DNA from: a virus
Virus record (IMG/VR): IMGVR_UViG_3300022674_000023
Coordinates: 1-48,246 of that record
Length of the DNA: 48,246 nt
Direction: 5' to 3' (one strand)
Shown here: positions 9,252 to 18,564 of the stretch, in pieces
Layout: each line of letters opens with the position of its first letter
How positions within the stretch are numbered: the stretch's first letter is position 1
The notes under the pieces: generated by a model
The model's database searches: none
What the model was told of the DNA's origin: nothing
The model's input: only the letters and a program-made list of their open reading frames with translations
Position numbers and translations under genes: made by a program

Positions 9252-9983
9252 TCACTTAACAAATTCATACACGATGCTTTTCGTGAATGGGATTATATAA
9301 AAATCGAAATATCGTTGTTTGTCAATATCTTCCGGATCCATAATCTTTAATGTTTGTTCCGATACCTGCATCTCACCATAACGTGTAATGAAGATATTGA
9401 ATTTTCCATTCTTCAACGGGATTCCGAATAATTTTGTATCTTCTGAATTAAAAAATCTATCTTTTATATTTTGAAGACCTCTAAATATTGCTCCCTTTTT
9501 TCCGAAATTTAATTTACATATTTGTGAATAAATCTCATCCATTTGAGGATATCGAAATGGGACGCCTTTAATAGATGTCTTGAAGGATTGGTCGAGTGAT
9601 ATATATTTAGAGCGATCAATTGAACAGATAAATATTTGAAAGAAATTTCTTTTCTTTAGAGGAATCTTTCCAATTTCTGTTTCTCTTAATCCTCTTGTGA
9701 GTATCATACCATCGTATTGTCTTATAACAATTTCATCATCTTGAATTTTATTTCTTCGTATGTATTCATCAATGATAGACGCGGTTGTATTTCTTAATGT
9801 TGATGTCAACCTTGGATTCTTTCTCATCATTTTACCAATTGCAATATTTCTTCCTGTCTTATCATTTTCATTTAATTCTGATGTATCAAGACCCAAGTGT
9901 TTGATGATGTTATAATGACATGCTTCTATATCGTAAAGATATAGGTCTTTCATTATCAAATTTAAATTTTCATTTATTTTCAT
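9252..9983 (-). CDS. hypothetical protein, possible reduced polymerase-palm-like domain
   Basis: A 243-residue protein I do not recognise with certainty. Residues 14-28 (LYLYDIEACHYNIIK) resemble a polymerase palm motif A, with an acidic residue at the end of a strand followed by a helix. About 70 residues later comes IRQYDGMILT, a hydrophobic-Asp-Gly-hydrophobic hairpin like a motif C. Between them is a basic helix with RKNPRLTSTLR. No exonuclease domain and no full polymerase fingers can be seen, so this is either a very small relative or chance resemblance. AGGAG precedes the start, and the gene is led by a structured 5' region (9998-10075). Confidence 0.45.
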   Translation of the reverse strand: MKINENLNLIMKDLYLYDIEACHYNIIKHLGLDTSELNENDKTGRNIAIGKMMRKNPRLTSTLRNTTASIIDEYIRRNKIQDDEIVIRQYDGMILTRGLRETEIGKIPLKKRNFFQIFICSIDRSKYISLDQSFKTSIKGVPFRYPQMDEIYSQICKLNFGKKGAIFRGLQNIKDRFFNSEDTKLFGIPLKNGKFNIFITRYGEMQVSEQTLKIMDPEDIDKQRYFDFYIIPFTKSIVYEFVK

Positions 9984-9997
9984 AAGACTCCTGAGTG

Positions 9998-10075
9998 GGG
10001 GTGGACGAAGCGGGGCCTGTGGTTCTTGAATCGTTCACTCGCCGTATACTAAATCCAAGACACTTCGCCCACCCC
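9998..10075 (-). promoter_or_regulatory. structured RNA leader between genes
   Basis: The minus-strand RNA can fold into a 13-bp stem (GGGGUGGGCGAAG with CUUCGUCCACCCC, arms at 10063-10075 and 9998-10010) with one G-U pair. Inside lies a second 8-bp stem (CUUGGAUU with GAUUCAAG, 10052-10059 and 10025-10032). The G-U pairs occur on the minus strand, as expected if this strand is transcribed. The stem ends about 8 bases before the AGGAG of the 9983 gene. It could be a terminator without U-tract, a processing site or a cis-regulatory element. Confidence 0.5.
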
Positions 10076-10082
10076 AATTCAT

Positions 10083-10832
10083 TTACGCCAGGATACTGAT
10101 AATGACGTTATCAATCTGTAATAGATGATTGATGTCCGTCACTTCAGATTGTTTTTCGAGCAGCCATCCGATCACGGACTCAACTGTTGATAATTCATCA
10201 ACAGCTTTGCTGCTTTGTTTGTACAGTAATTGTAATGCTTCGAGATCAGCAGCCAAAGGCATTTTCACTATCACTTCTGCAGCTGGTCTTCTTACAACTT
10301 TAACTGATGTATCTTTTTTCTTTACTTTAACTACTTGATATGGCACAGGGAAATCGTTAATCATGTTACAGAAAACACAGATCAGACCTGTTCTTACTCC
10401 GTAACATTTGACGACGATATCATCATATGGATAAACGATTTTGAAACCATTGTTGAAGATTTGCATTTCGCTTGCAGGGATTGCTAATACTGGCTGAACA
10501 TCTGCATTTTTAAACACTTGCAAATCTCTGCTGGGATGCCCATCAACTTCACCTTGACCATCCATGACAGCCATGATCAATGTTTTGCTTGAATCGACAC
10601 CGCGGATTGCGACTTTTACTTGACTGATATTGTCAAATGCCGCACTGTTTGCTTCGAACCAGCCGTTTAATGGGGCAATTGAAATTGATTCGGCTTCAGG
10701 TTCGGCTTGTGTTTCTTCTACTGGAGCTTCTTCTGCCGAAGCTTGTTCTGTTGGAAGATCTAAATTTGATTCTTCGAATACTGGAGGTTGTGCGTTTTCT
10801 TCTCTTATCATATCTGATAAATTTTCGTTCAT
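10083..10832 (-). CDS. hypothetical protein with acidic N-terminus
   Basis: A 249-residue protein of unknown function. Residues 1-50 are low-complexity and strongly acidic (EEAPVEETQAEPEAES), probably disordered. The remainder (about 55-180) is beta-rich (VKVAIRGVDSSKTLIMAVMDG) and ends in helices with LLEKQSEV. Its bases are somewhat more GC-rich and codon choice looks more regular than in neighbouring genes, suggesting high expression. The RBS is AAAGGAG. A DNA- or protein-binding role would suit the acidic tail, but nothing identifies it. Confidence 0.65.
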   Translation of the reverse strand: MNENLSDMIREENAQPPVFEESNLDLPTEQASAEEAPVEETQAEPEAESISIAPLNGWFEANSAAFDNISQVKVAIRGVDSSKTLIMAVMDGQGEVDGHPSRDLQVFKNADVQPVLAIPASEMQIFNNGFKIVYPYDDIVVKCYGVRTGLICVFCNMINDFPVPYQVVKVKKKDTSVKVVRRPAAEVIVKMPLAADLEALQLLYKQSSKAVDELSTVESVIGWLLEKQSEVTDINHLLQIDNVIISILA

Positions 10833-10852
10833 GTTTTAAAAGTCTCCTTTTA

Positions 10853-11206
10853 TTATTTTTTCCATTTTCTGCTGTCTGCTTCTAAATCTTGTCTCCACTT
10901 GTCGGGATCTATTTTAGCATATGTTTCTAATGCGGCACCTGATAATGCCATTATTTTAATAACTTCCTCATATGCTTTTACTGGAGCTGAACCATCTTGT
11001 TCATATTCCATACAGGTTACCATCCACTCCGGTAATTCATTTTCCCATTTTCCGGCGTAAGCATTTAACGCTCTATCACAATACTCCCTCAAGAATATAA
11101 GAAAACTGGGAAATGATAAAGCTTCTACTTTACTATAATCACCGAAAATACATTTTTCATAATCACGCTCTTTTTGATATAGTGCAAATAATTCTGCAAT
11201 TGTCAT
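10853..11206 (-). CDS. hypothetical protein
   Basis: A 117-residue, mostly helical protein with many aromatic residues (LREYCDRALNAYAGKW, WMVTCMEYEQDG). I recognise no family. The GGAAGG ribosome site lies in the end of folE2, and the ATG overlaps the folE2 stop codon (ATGA), so translation is likely coupled to folE2. Coupling suggests, but does not prove, a related role. Confidence 0.65.
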   Translation of the reverse strand: MTIAELFALYQKERDYEKCIFGDYSKVEALSFPSFLIFLREYCDRALNAYAGKWENELPEWMVTCMEYEQDGSAPVKAYEEVIKIMALSGAALETYAKIDPDKWRQDLEADSRKWKK

Positions 11207-12051
11207 ATGAATCGCCTTCCGTCGAAACCATTATGTATTCCCTTCCAATTTATAGCAATAGCTTCTGATGTATGAATCGATTCTTCATGACTACACTTAA
11301 CAATCCAATCGTAAATATCATCTCTCTCGTCAAGAGATTGTGATATTTTGCGAATTGCATCCTCAACAAACATTGGATTTTGTGCGGCCACTCTACCAAT
11401 TTCTTGTTCATCAATTCTTTTAATAATTGGATAGGGTATTGTATTTATTTTTGATTCTACTGTTTCGATGATGTCTTCCAACCATACATAATTTGGTTCA
11501 ACTATTTCTACCAATACGTCAGCAAATGATCTTTGGTTATGAGGATAACCATCTTCTTCTAACGCACCGCATAGTTCGGCAGAACAAGGACAATATGATG
11601 CATATTGAACATGAACACCTTGATAGAACCAGGTCATGTCCGTAGAATCATTCATCATTCTTTTCATTTCGAATTTACATTTGTAATAGATTGGAAATTC
11701 ATGATCGGTTTTAATTGATTTTCTCATAACAGGCATACGAAATTCAAACTTCATTGTCGCTGTATCTGTCTCGAGATTCTGAATAAGATCTTCAAGAATT
11801 TTGTTTATTAAAACTCTTTTTAAAGGTAGATCCAAATAAGGTTTCAATGTCAATAAAAGTCTTGACATTGATATGCCCTTGGTTCCCTCATCAAGACTTG
11901 CCGTCATTTGAACATTGGCAGTCAGTTGATGATGCCCACCATATTTAGACTCAAGTCTAAAAGGCACTTCAACATTTTCAACGCCTACTTGCATTATCGG
12001 AATATTTATTTCCGGTGCTGTGCATTGTACATCTGGTAATGAACATTTCAT
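11203..12051 (-). CDS. folE2: GTP cyclohydrolase IB (FolE2/MptA family)
   Basis: Converts GTP to 7,8-dihydroneopterin triphosphate, the first step of folate and of queuosine/7-deazaguanine synthesis. At 282 residues it matches the family. It shows the typical start around PDVQ (6-9), the KGISMSRLL motif (59-66, family GxHMSR), the metal/active-site CPCS (154-157), GYPHNQRS (169-175, family THSQRS), NPMFVED (225-231) and ESIHTSEA (257-264). The His of GxHMSR is replaced by Ser here (GISMSR), and His to Asn occurs in the HNQRS motif, so activity should be checked. QueD is encoded at 33349-33777. FolE2 enzymes work with metals other than zinc, known of the family. Confidence 0.9.
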   Translation of the reverse strand: MKCSLPDVQCTAPEINIPIMQVGVENVEVPFRLESKYGGHHQLTANVQMTASLDEGTKGISMSRLLLTLKPYLDLPLKRVLINKILEDLIQNLETDTATMKFEFRMPVMRKSIKTDHEFPIYYKCKFEMKRMMNDSTDMTWFYQGVHVQYASYCPCSAELCGALEEDGYPHNQRSFADVLVEIVEPNYVWLEDIIETVESKINTIPYPIIKRIDEQEIGRVAAQNPMFVEDAIRKISQSLDERDDIYDWIVKCSHEESIHTSEAIAINWKGIHNGFDGRRFI

Positions 12052-12284
12052 ATGTGTCCCTCACTATAGAATTTTTCTTCGATTTCGTCCGCCCATGTAT
12101 TAATAGTTGGCGTATCGATATCGTGCTCTTTATCATTTGAGCAATGGAAATCAAGGGTAGGAGTATCCCAAGCTGGACCCTCCCATGCATCATCTCTGGA
12201 TATTTTATCACCTTCGACTTTGAAGGATTTTGTTGGTACTATATAACTGAATACAATATCGTTACCACATTCTGGACAATTCAT
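12048..12284 (-). CDS. small zinc-ribbon-like protein
   Basis: A 78-residue protein beginning MNCPECGND. One CxxC knuckle (C3, C6) and a later HC...H pattern (HCSNDKEH, about 46-53) could bind one zinc. The remainder is acidic. It overlaps both neighbours in ATGA style (upstream 145-residue gene and downstream folE2) and has a strong GGAGG site. No function can be assigned. Confidence 0.6.
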   Translation of the reverse strand: MNCPECGNDIVFSYIVPTKSFKVEGDKISRDDAWEGPAWDTPTLDFHCSNDKEHDIDTPTINTWADEIEEKFYSEGHI

Positions 12285-12718
12285 ATATCAAGTGCCTCCG
12301 GATCGAAAATAAACTCCTGGTCTTTCTTGGGTGGTGCTGGTGCTTCTTCTGGCTCTTTTTTAGGTGGTGTTGTGCCGTCAATATAACCACGCATATATTG
12401 TTTAGCATCTTCTACATGATCACTAAAACCTTCTATATATTCATCGATTTTAATTTCATATGTTCTTGGTTCATCGATTTTAACTTCTTCTTCAGGATCA
12501 TATGCTTTTAGGCGTGGTGGGTCCATCACTCGATACCGAATTACAGGTTGTTCAGACTTATACTTCATTTGTTCCATCGCCAGATCACGTTTCATTTTCA
12601 GAAAATATTCTGCTCTATAATCGGATGGATAACTTGTTGTTCCTTCGGTGGAAGATGATGTTCTGCCGATAAACCGATCTCTCATCTCTTCCCAATTGGA
12701 AAATTCTGGATTGCTCAT
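12281..12718 (-). CDS. hypothetical protein
   Basis: A 145-residue protein of unknown function, charged, with a proline/glutamate-rich C-terminal tail (PPKKEPEEAPAPPKKD) that is probably disordered. The ATG overlaps the stop codon of the RNA polymerase beta gene by four bases and GGGAG lies upstream. Being translationally coupled to the polymerase gene, it might be an accessory factor, but the sequence does not show it. Confidence 0.6.
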   Translation of the reverse strand: MSNPEFSNWEEMRDRFIGRTSSSTEGTTSYPSDYRAEYFLKMKRDLAMEQMKYKSEQPVIRYRVMDPPRLKAYDPEEEVKIDEPRTYEIKIDEYIEGFSDHVEDAKQYMRGYIDGTTPPKKEPEEAPAPPKKDQEFIFDPEALDI

Positions 12719-15714
12719 TTGTGATTTACTCCCAATACAGTCAAATATGAATTTAATAACTTGACTGATTCTGGTACTGTATCGAATGTTTTTGTTTCAT
12801 CACTCAAATTTGATTCAATGAAACTTCTGATATATTTATTTTTCAAATCAATACAGTCTGATTTGGTCGTCAGGAACTCAAATAAATTGATCGGAGCATC
12901 ATGACCAATGATACAAGCTGTTTCCATTTCACCACATCGTTGACCACCTTTATTTTTTCTACCACCCAAAGGCTGGAGTGTTCTTTTTGCATAACTACCA
13001 ATACCTCTTGCAGCTAATTTTTCTTCTGCAATGTGAACCATTCGTAGAAAATAAACATAGCCAACTGATATTTCATTTTCGATGAATTGTTTTGAAACAG
13101 GATCATATAATCTTTGTTTGAAAGTTGTTCCTGTGTAATTCAATGCTTCTTTTAAATCTTCCATTTTAACTGATTCAAATGGAGGCTGAATTATTGTCAA
13201 TTGTTCAATGTATTCAGGAGTAATTTTCTTTGGCATATCGGCAACGAATTGTTTTGAATACCAATTATCTTTTGTCTTGTCAATGATTTTTATAAAACCC
13301 AACAAATAATCTTTGATTTCTTTTTGTGTATTATTTTCAAACATCTTATTGATATTTTGTTTCAAATCATAGAATGCCATTGTCAGATGTAATTCAAACA
13401 ACTGTCCAACATTCATCCTTGAAATAATACCCAGTGGGTTAATACAAATATCAAGAGTTCGTCCATCAGGTAATGTTGGCATTTTCTTTTCAGGAACAAT
13501 TCTTGAAATTATTCCTTTGTTTCCGTGTCTATTCGCAACTTTATCACCAACTTGAATCGGACGTTGATGAATGCCAATTATTCTAATATGAATCCCATTT
13601 ATCTTTTCTCTCTTTTGTTTATACTTCCCAACAAAAGATCCTAAATCCAAACCATTTTCTTTTATGATTTGGTTTGCTTGTTCTTTTGAAAATTTGTTTT
13701 GAATGAGTTTCTTCAGATCTTTTTCTTTATCACTTTGTGCATCTAATGTTTTTTCAACCCATTCTTTAAATTCAGGAATATCTGTATTCCACGTATTTGC
13801 AAATAATCTGACCTCAGGTATGATGAATTTCTTTTCAGTTTGTAGATATGTTTCTTCTCCAAATTGAGAATATAAATCATCAGATGTCAAACTTTGAATC
13901 CTTGCATATGGAGTATTCTTCCCAAGTGTTTCATATTGTTCTGGAAGTGGTTTATATTTTTCTGGATCAATTGATAACAGAACTTTATGTGGTGGTAATG
14001 TAAATGACAAATCTTTGTAATGGATTGATGTTAATGTATTTTCTTTCACAAGACGTTCTGAAATTGCAATTCCATCCTCGTAATTGTTACCGTAATAAAC
14101 CATTACACCTGTCAATAAATTTTTACCAAATGTGATTTCTCCATTTTTGCAATAATTACTCTCAGCTAAAATGTCACCAGCTTTAAATTTATCACCTGGT
14201 TTTACATACACATTCATAAAGTCCAAATGCTCAACATATATTTTTCGATATTCAATGTTAAACAATTCAACATCTCCATCAGTATATTCAACCATGATGA
14301 ATTTATCGTCCATGTGAACAATTTTCCCATCTTTCTTTGCACGTTTAACAAATTGAGTTTGGTCTGTATATAACCATTCACATCCTGATTGAACCATGGC
14401 TCTGTCAAACTTCTTCAACATAATTGATTGACGCATTTGTGATGATGCCATTTGAAGTCTTGTTTGGTCATCATGTTCACAAAACGGAACCATTGATACT
14501 GGTATTGATATTGGCTGTGAATCGCATGTATCGCTTGTAAATAACATTTTATCATCCAAAGAAACATTAGGTATCAGGTTCTGTAGAACACCGCAATTAT
14601 CACGGTCTGGCGTATCTACAGGGCATAATCTACCAAACATTGTTGGACATATATCTCTTAAATGTTTTGGAATATTCTCTCGTTTGAATCCACCTGGTCC
14701 TAATAGACTGATTCTTGATAGCTTTGTCAATTCTTCAATCGGGTTTATTGAGAAATCAAATTGTATGATATCCGACACATTACTTTCACTCAATATTTGA
14801 TTTGAGTTGATGTTGAATTTTGGCTGACGGGATGTTCTGTTTGAAAAGCACAAGTCAAATATGATTTTTGAAATCTTCGCAAATATCATATATTCAAAAC
14901 ATCTTACTCGTTTGTTTGTGAACAATGTATCATCGACATATTGATCTTGAATAATTTGAAGCAACTCTTCAATCAATGATCCCGTTTGCAAGAATTGAGA
15001 TGTCATTATATCTATTTTTGGAATAGCTTCAAGGGCATACACAATGTCTTCACCCTTTGATTTTGAATTGTATCTTGAATAATTTCGACCCAACTCTTGA
15101 ATGAAATCATCTTGTGTATAACCCTTTGATTCATCCCATGTCAAATGTAGGTCTTCAATTAAATTTTCATATAATACATCACTACCGGATTCAAATTTGA
15201 TATGTTTAAAATCAAATCTATCATCCATTGCTTCAGGTCCATAGAACGCAAACATTAATAAAGCAAGTGAAACCTTCTTGCCTAGAAAGCTAACTTTAAT
15301 AACAGGAGCTTCTTTATCTTTGAATAACATCAATGTTGCTACATTCGTTCTTAATTTTATTGTTTCTCCCCTTGTAACTACGGGAATGTCAAACAACTGA
15401 AATAACGGAATTTTTCTTCTACCGTTTATGACGATGTAATTTTTGTCAATGATCTTCGGTAGAAATATACTCAAATCAATATTCGAGTTTCCCTTTTGTA
15501 ATTTGATTGCTAAGGTTTGTTTAATTGTTCTAGATAATTCACCTGATGAAAATCGTGAATCTTTTATTCCTAATTCAGCTATCTGAAACCCTATTTCCTC
15601 TACTGGCTTAACTATTTGTGAAACAATGGGTAAGATTTTTTCATATTCTGTTTCTCTGATTGTGAAGATATTATTACCTTCGTCTTGAATTTTAAATACT
15701 GGGTTTATAATCAA
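12715..15714 (-). CDS. phage DNA-directed RNA polymerase beta subunit homologue
   Basis: A 999-residue homologue of bacterial RpoB (about 1340 in E. coli), forming one half of the catalytic cleft. Recognisable blocks in order: LGPGGFKRENI...GRLCPVDTPD (about 337-375; bacterial SALGPGGL...GRICPIETPEG), YGNNYEDGIAIS (about 540; WxGYNFEDSI), ANRHGNKGIIS (about 725; GRHGNKGV) and KGGQRCGEMET (about 925; GGQRFGEME). The order and spacing show one continuous beta chain, unlike phiKZ-type phages whose beta is split. The shorter length implies loss of lineage-specific insertions. Translation starts at TTG with GGAGGAA upstream. It lies just downstream of beta-prime, separated by one small gene. No alpha or omega subunit is seen, so assembly must differ from the cellular enzyme or use host alpha. 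Confidence 0.95.
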   Translation of the reverse strand: MIINPVFKIQDEGNNIFTIRETEYEKILPIVSQIVKPVEEIGFQIAELGIKDSRFSSGELSRTIKQTLAIKLQKGNSNIDLSIFLPKIIDKNYIVINGRRKIPLFQLFDIPVVTRGETIKLRTNVATLMLFKDKEAPVIKVSFLGKKVSLALLMFAFYGPEAMDDRFDFKHIKFESGSDVLYENLIEDLHLTWDESKGYTQDDFIQELGRNYSRYNSKSKGEDIVYALEAIPKIDIMTSQFLQTGSLIEELLQIIQDQYVDDTLFTNKRVRCFEYMIFAKISKIIFDLCFSNRTSRQPKFNINSNQILSESNVSDIIQFDFSINPIEELTKLSRISLLGPGGFKRENIPKHLRDICPTMFGRLCPVDTPDRDNCGVLQNLIPNVSLDDKMLFTSDTCDSQPISIPVSMVPFCEHDDQTRLQMASSQMRQSIMLKKFDRAMVQSGCEWLYTDQTQFVKRAKKDGKIVHMDDKFIMVEYTDGDVELFNIEYRKIYVEHLDFMNVYVKPGDKFKAGDILAESNYCKNGEITFGKNLLTGVMVYYGNNYEDGIAISERLVKENTLTSIHYKDLSFTLPPHKVLLSIDPEKYKPLPEQYETLGKNTPYARIQSLTSDDLYSQFGEETYLQTEKKFIIPEVRLFANTWNTDIPEFKEWVEKTLDAQSDKEKDLKKLIQNKFSKEQANQIIKENGLDLGSFVGKYKQKREKINGIHIRIIGIHQRPIQVGDKVANRHGNKGIISRIVPEKKMPTLPDGRTLDICINPLGIISRMNVGQLFELHLTMAFYDLKQNINKMFENNTQKEIKDYLLGFIKIIDKTKDNWYSKQFVADMPKKITPEYIEQLTIIQPPFESVKMEDLKEALNYTGTTFKQRLYDPVSKQFIENEISVGYVYFLRMVHIAEEKLAARGIGSYAKRTLQPLGGRKNKGGQRCGEMETACIIGHDAPINLFEFLTTKSDCIDLKNKYIRSFIESNLSDETKTFDTVPESVKLLNSYLTVLGVNHK

Positions 15715-15718
15715 ATTG

Positions 15719-15904
15719 TTATTCCTCCACCATTTCTTTAAGTTCTTGTAATGCTTTTTTTAGGATTTCGTCTTCTACATAATATGGATCTTCGTTCATT
15801 CTCAAAGCATTCATTATTAATTGTGTTAATCGGAGATCTGGAGCACGATACCAGATCTCTCTAATTAACGACAACATTGGTTCAATTCTTTGCGGGTCTC
15901 TCAT
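15719..15904 (-). CDS. small conserved protein, YihD/DUF1040-like
   Basis: A 61-residue helical protein (RDPQRIEPMLSLIREIW...PDLRLTQLIMNAL...YYVEDEIL). The pattern R-D-P-x-R-I ... P-D-L-R-L-x-Q-L-I ... Y-x-V-E-D is seen in small proteins related to DUF1040/YihD, which are common in bacteria and phages and of unknown function. The ATG overlaps the beta-prime stop codon and the gene ends five bases before the beta TTG, so it is sandwiched in the RNA polymerase operon. Confidence 0.65.
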   Translation of the reverse strand: MRDPQRIEPMLSLIREIWYRAPDLRLTQLIMNALRMNEDPYYVEDEILKKALQELKEMVEE

Positions 15905-18558
15905 CTGATTCGTTCACCCGTAAGAATCTTATCCATGACACCCGAATATCTACCTTCATATAAAATACCCTGAAGGATTGATCGTTTTGGATTTGAAAAT
16001 GCCATTGCTAATATCCAACTTTCTTGATTCGGAACACTTTGAATTGAATAATATTGTGGTTTGAAATTTTCTCTATTTGGAATCAATCTCCATTTGCGAT
16101 AATCAACCCACATTAATTGTGCAACAACACATTCGTAATGAATATGATGTATGTCTTTATCATATACATCGAATAATTCCGATACGATGTCTTCATATGT
16201 TTTCCCTTTAAATCTATGAAGCAATGAAGCGACAGCAGACAGATCACCAATGATATCTTTTTGTTCAATTGCGCCCTCTGTTTGACTTTGATCTCCTTTA
16301 ATTATAGCTGAGCCTGATGTGTGAAATGTCCTCAACACTAACTGGGTTGATCGTTCGCCTAGAGTTTGAGCGGCAATGATGCCAATAAATCTACTGTTTA
16401 ATTTCTTATACAAATCACCATAACATGTTTGACATATTTTTGGATTTTTGCATAAAATGGGACTTCGAATTTCAATTGTAGACCCCAACAGATCCATACA
16501 ATTGTCTTTTGTAATTTTAACTAAACCATTGGAACTTTTCATAAATCTATTGACTAACATCTTCGCTTTTCTTGGAGATGTTACTTTCACACTCAGAAAA
16601 TCTGTTGTGCCGCAATCTTCTGAATCCAAATCAATCTGCAAATTTGCACATGTGAAAATCAATTTTCTTGAAAGATATCCTGATGTTCCTGTATTCAATG
16701 CAACGTCAAGGAGTCCTTTTCTACAACCATATGTTGAAAAGAAAAATTCTTCTTGTGTTAACCCTTCTATCAGACTATGTTTAATTGGTTGCGGTAGAAT
16801 TTCTCCATCAAAATTTGATATGAACCCTCTTGTTAATATTAACTGTTTGACCTGATCCCAACTACCTCTGGCCCCTGAGTCAATAAGATATGAATACATG
16901 AATCTTTTTCTTAGTTCTTCAACAACTTTATCATCATTCAATGCCATTAATTGTTTACGTGGTTCATTGCTTGAATATAAAATATCTCGCATTGCACCAG
17001 ATCCTTCAAAATAACAATCTTCTAATGACATTGTACAACCAACTAATGTTGCATATTTGAATCCGATTTTCTTTATTTTGTCTAATATTACTGCGGTTAC
17101 TGGTTCAGGGTAATTGTCTTTTATATCATTTAATACATCCATTAAAATATTTTTATTAACAACGCCTTTGATACGTCTATAGCCTTCAGGTAAACATGAG
17201 TTGAAAATTTCTTCACCTTCAGGTTTCGATGTCAAGAAATATATTCCTAATACAATATCTTGACTTGGAGTTGTTGTTAGATCTTCATTTGCCGGACTGT
17301 TTAAATTTTTCGTAACAAACATTTTATCGATAATCTCAGCTTTTGCTTCAGGAGATACCGGAATATAAACAGCCATTTGATCTCCATCAAAATCTGCATT
17401 AAATGGAGGGCAAACTAATGGGTGTATTTTAATAACTTTGTCAAGAGAAACTTTAATATAAAAACCCAACATTCCTAATTTATGCAATGATGGTTGTCTG
17501 TTTAAAATACAAACTTCACCTTCAATTAATTCTTCAACAATTTTAAACAAGACTGGATCATCTGTTTCAATACATTGATCAACAAAATTGATTGCTTTAT
17601 TTAGGAGTTTAAAATGACCCAACTCTATAATTCTTTTTGCTATTGGAAGTTTAAACATTTCAAGAATCATTAAGTATGGTAATACACATTGATTTAAATT
17701 CAATGTTGGTTCTGGTGCAATAACAGCACGACCAGAAAAGTCAATTCGTTTTCCTAAAATGTTGCCACGAATCAGACCTTCTTTTTTCGCCATCTTTTCA
17801 AGTATTCTTGTGTATAATTCATTTACTACATTTTGCAACTGAGTGAAATATGTGTAATAAACATTTTTATCAGCATGGATGTTCATTACTGTATCTCTCA
17901 TAATTTCTTTTTTCGTTAAAATCTGGACATAATATCGATTGATTTTGTCCATTAATTGTTTTCCGCCGCCGCCCTTTGAAACAGGTCTTAAATCAGGAGG
18001 TAAGACTATGATTTTATTGATTAATAACGAATCCATGTTATTAAGAATAAGTTGCCATTCTTCTACATTTTCTGCTGCTAATGTTTTGGCCACTTTCTCA
18101 ACTAACATATAAATTGCATCAGTCTTTTCCCATACATCAGTTCCATCTGGAATAGATTCAGGATTGGTTGTAACGACAGGTTCATCCTGATCAAAATATA
18201 AAGAGCTCTTTTCACTTTTCATTAATTCGTCAATTGCGCCCTTTAGAACTTTTCCACCCAGATCGGTAACTAAATCATACATCAAAGGATTTACAACGGG
18301 CATTGGGAGAACGATTTTTGCAAATCTCTTTCTGCGTTCATCACTGTTTATAATATCAACCTTACATAAATCACACTGTCCGCCTGATTTTGAAATGCCA
18401 TAATAAGTTCCGCATTGACATGTGTAATTTTTGACAGGTCCAAAAATCTGCTCTGAAAACAAACCATCGGGATGAAACTTCTTTTTTCCTATTGTTTTCA
18501 ATGATGTAACTTCAGGCAACTCTTCGCAGAATGATTGGTAGTCGAGAATTTTTGGCAT
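15901..18558 (-). CDS. phage DNA-directed RNA polymerase beta-prime subunit homologue
   Basis: An 885-residue homologue of RpoC (about 1400 in E. coli) carrying the catalytic metal site. It has an N-terminal zinc-binding site (C47, C49, C62, C65 in CQCGTYYGISKSGGQC and DLC), the catalytic NADFDGDQMAVY (about 388-399) with all three aspartates, a second Cys cluster CKNPKICQTCYG (about 705), and the trigger-loop helix LGERSTQLVLRTFHTSG (about 735-750; bacterial GEPGTQLTMRTFHTGG). The C-terminus ends with the beta-prime tail pattern (FSNPKRSILQGILYEG). It is therefore a complete chain in a single gene. GGAGG precedes the ATG. It should transcribe a subset of phage genes; the promoter-recognition factor is not evident in this window. 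Confidence 0.95.
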   Translation of the reverse strand: MPKILDYQSFCEELPEVTSLKTIGKKKFHPDGLFSEQIFGPVKNYTCQCGTYYGISKSGGQCDLCKVDIINSDERRKRFAKIVLPMPVVNPLMYDLVTDLGGKVLKGAIDELMKSEKSSLYFDQDEPVVTTNPESIPDGTDVWEKTDAIYMLVEKVAKTLAAENVEEWQLILNNMDSLLINKIIVLPPDLRPVSKGGGGKQLMDKINRYYVQILTKKEIMRDTVMNIHADKNVYYTYFTQLQNVVNELYTRILEKMAKKEGLIRGNILGKRIDFSGRAVIAPEPTLNLNQCVLPYLMILEMFKLPIAKRIIELGHFKLLNKAINFVDQCIETDDPVLFKIVEELIEGEVCILNRQPSLHKLGMLGFYIKVSLDKVIKIHPLVCPPFNADFDGDQMAVYIPVSPEAKAEIIDKMFVTKNLNSPANEDLTTTPSQDIVLGIYFLTSKPEGEEIFNSCLPEGYRRIKGVVNKNILMDVLNDIKDNYPEPVTAVILDKIKKIGFKYATLVGCTMSLEDCYFEGSGAMRDILYSSNEPRKQLMALNDDKVVEELRKRFMYSYLIDSGARGSWDQVKQLILTRGFISNFDGEILPQPIKHSLIEGLTQEEFFFSTYGCRKGLLDVALNTGTSGYLSRKLIFTCANLQIDLDSEDCGTTDFLSVKVTSPRKAKMLVNRFMKSSNGLVKITKDNCMDLLGSTIEIRSPILCKNPKICQTCYGDLYKKLNSRFIGIIAAQTLGERSTQLVLRTFHTSGSAIIKGDQSQTEGAIEQKDIIGDLSAVASLLHRFKGKTYEDIVSELFDVYDKDIHHIHYECVVAQLMWVDYRKWRLIPNRENFKPQYYSIQSVPNQESWILAMAFSNPKRSILQGILYEGRYSGVMDKILTGERIR

Positions 18559-18564
18559 ATTATA

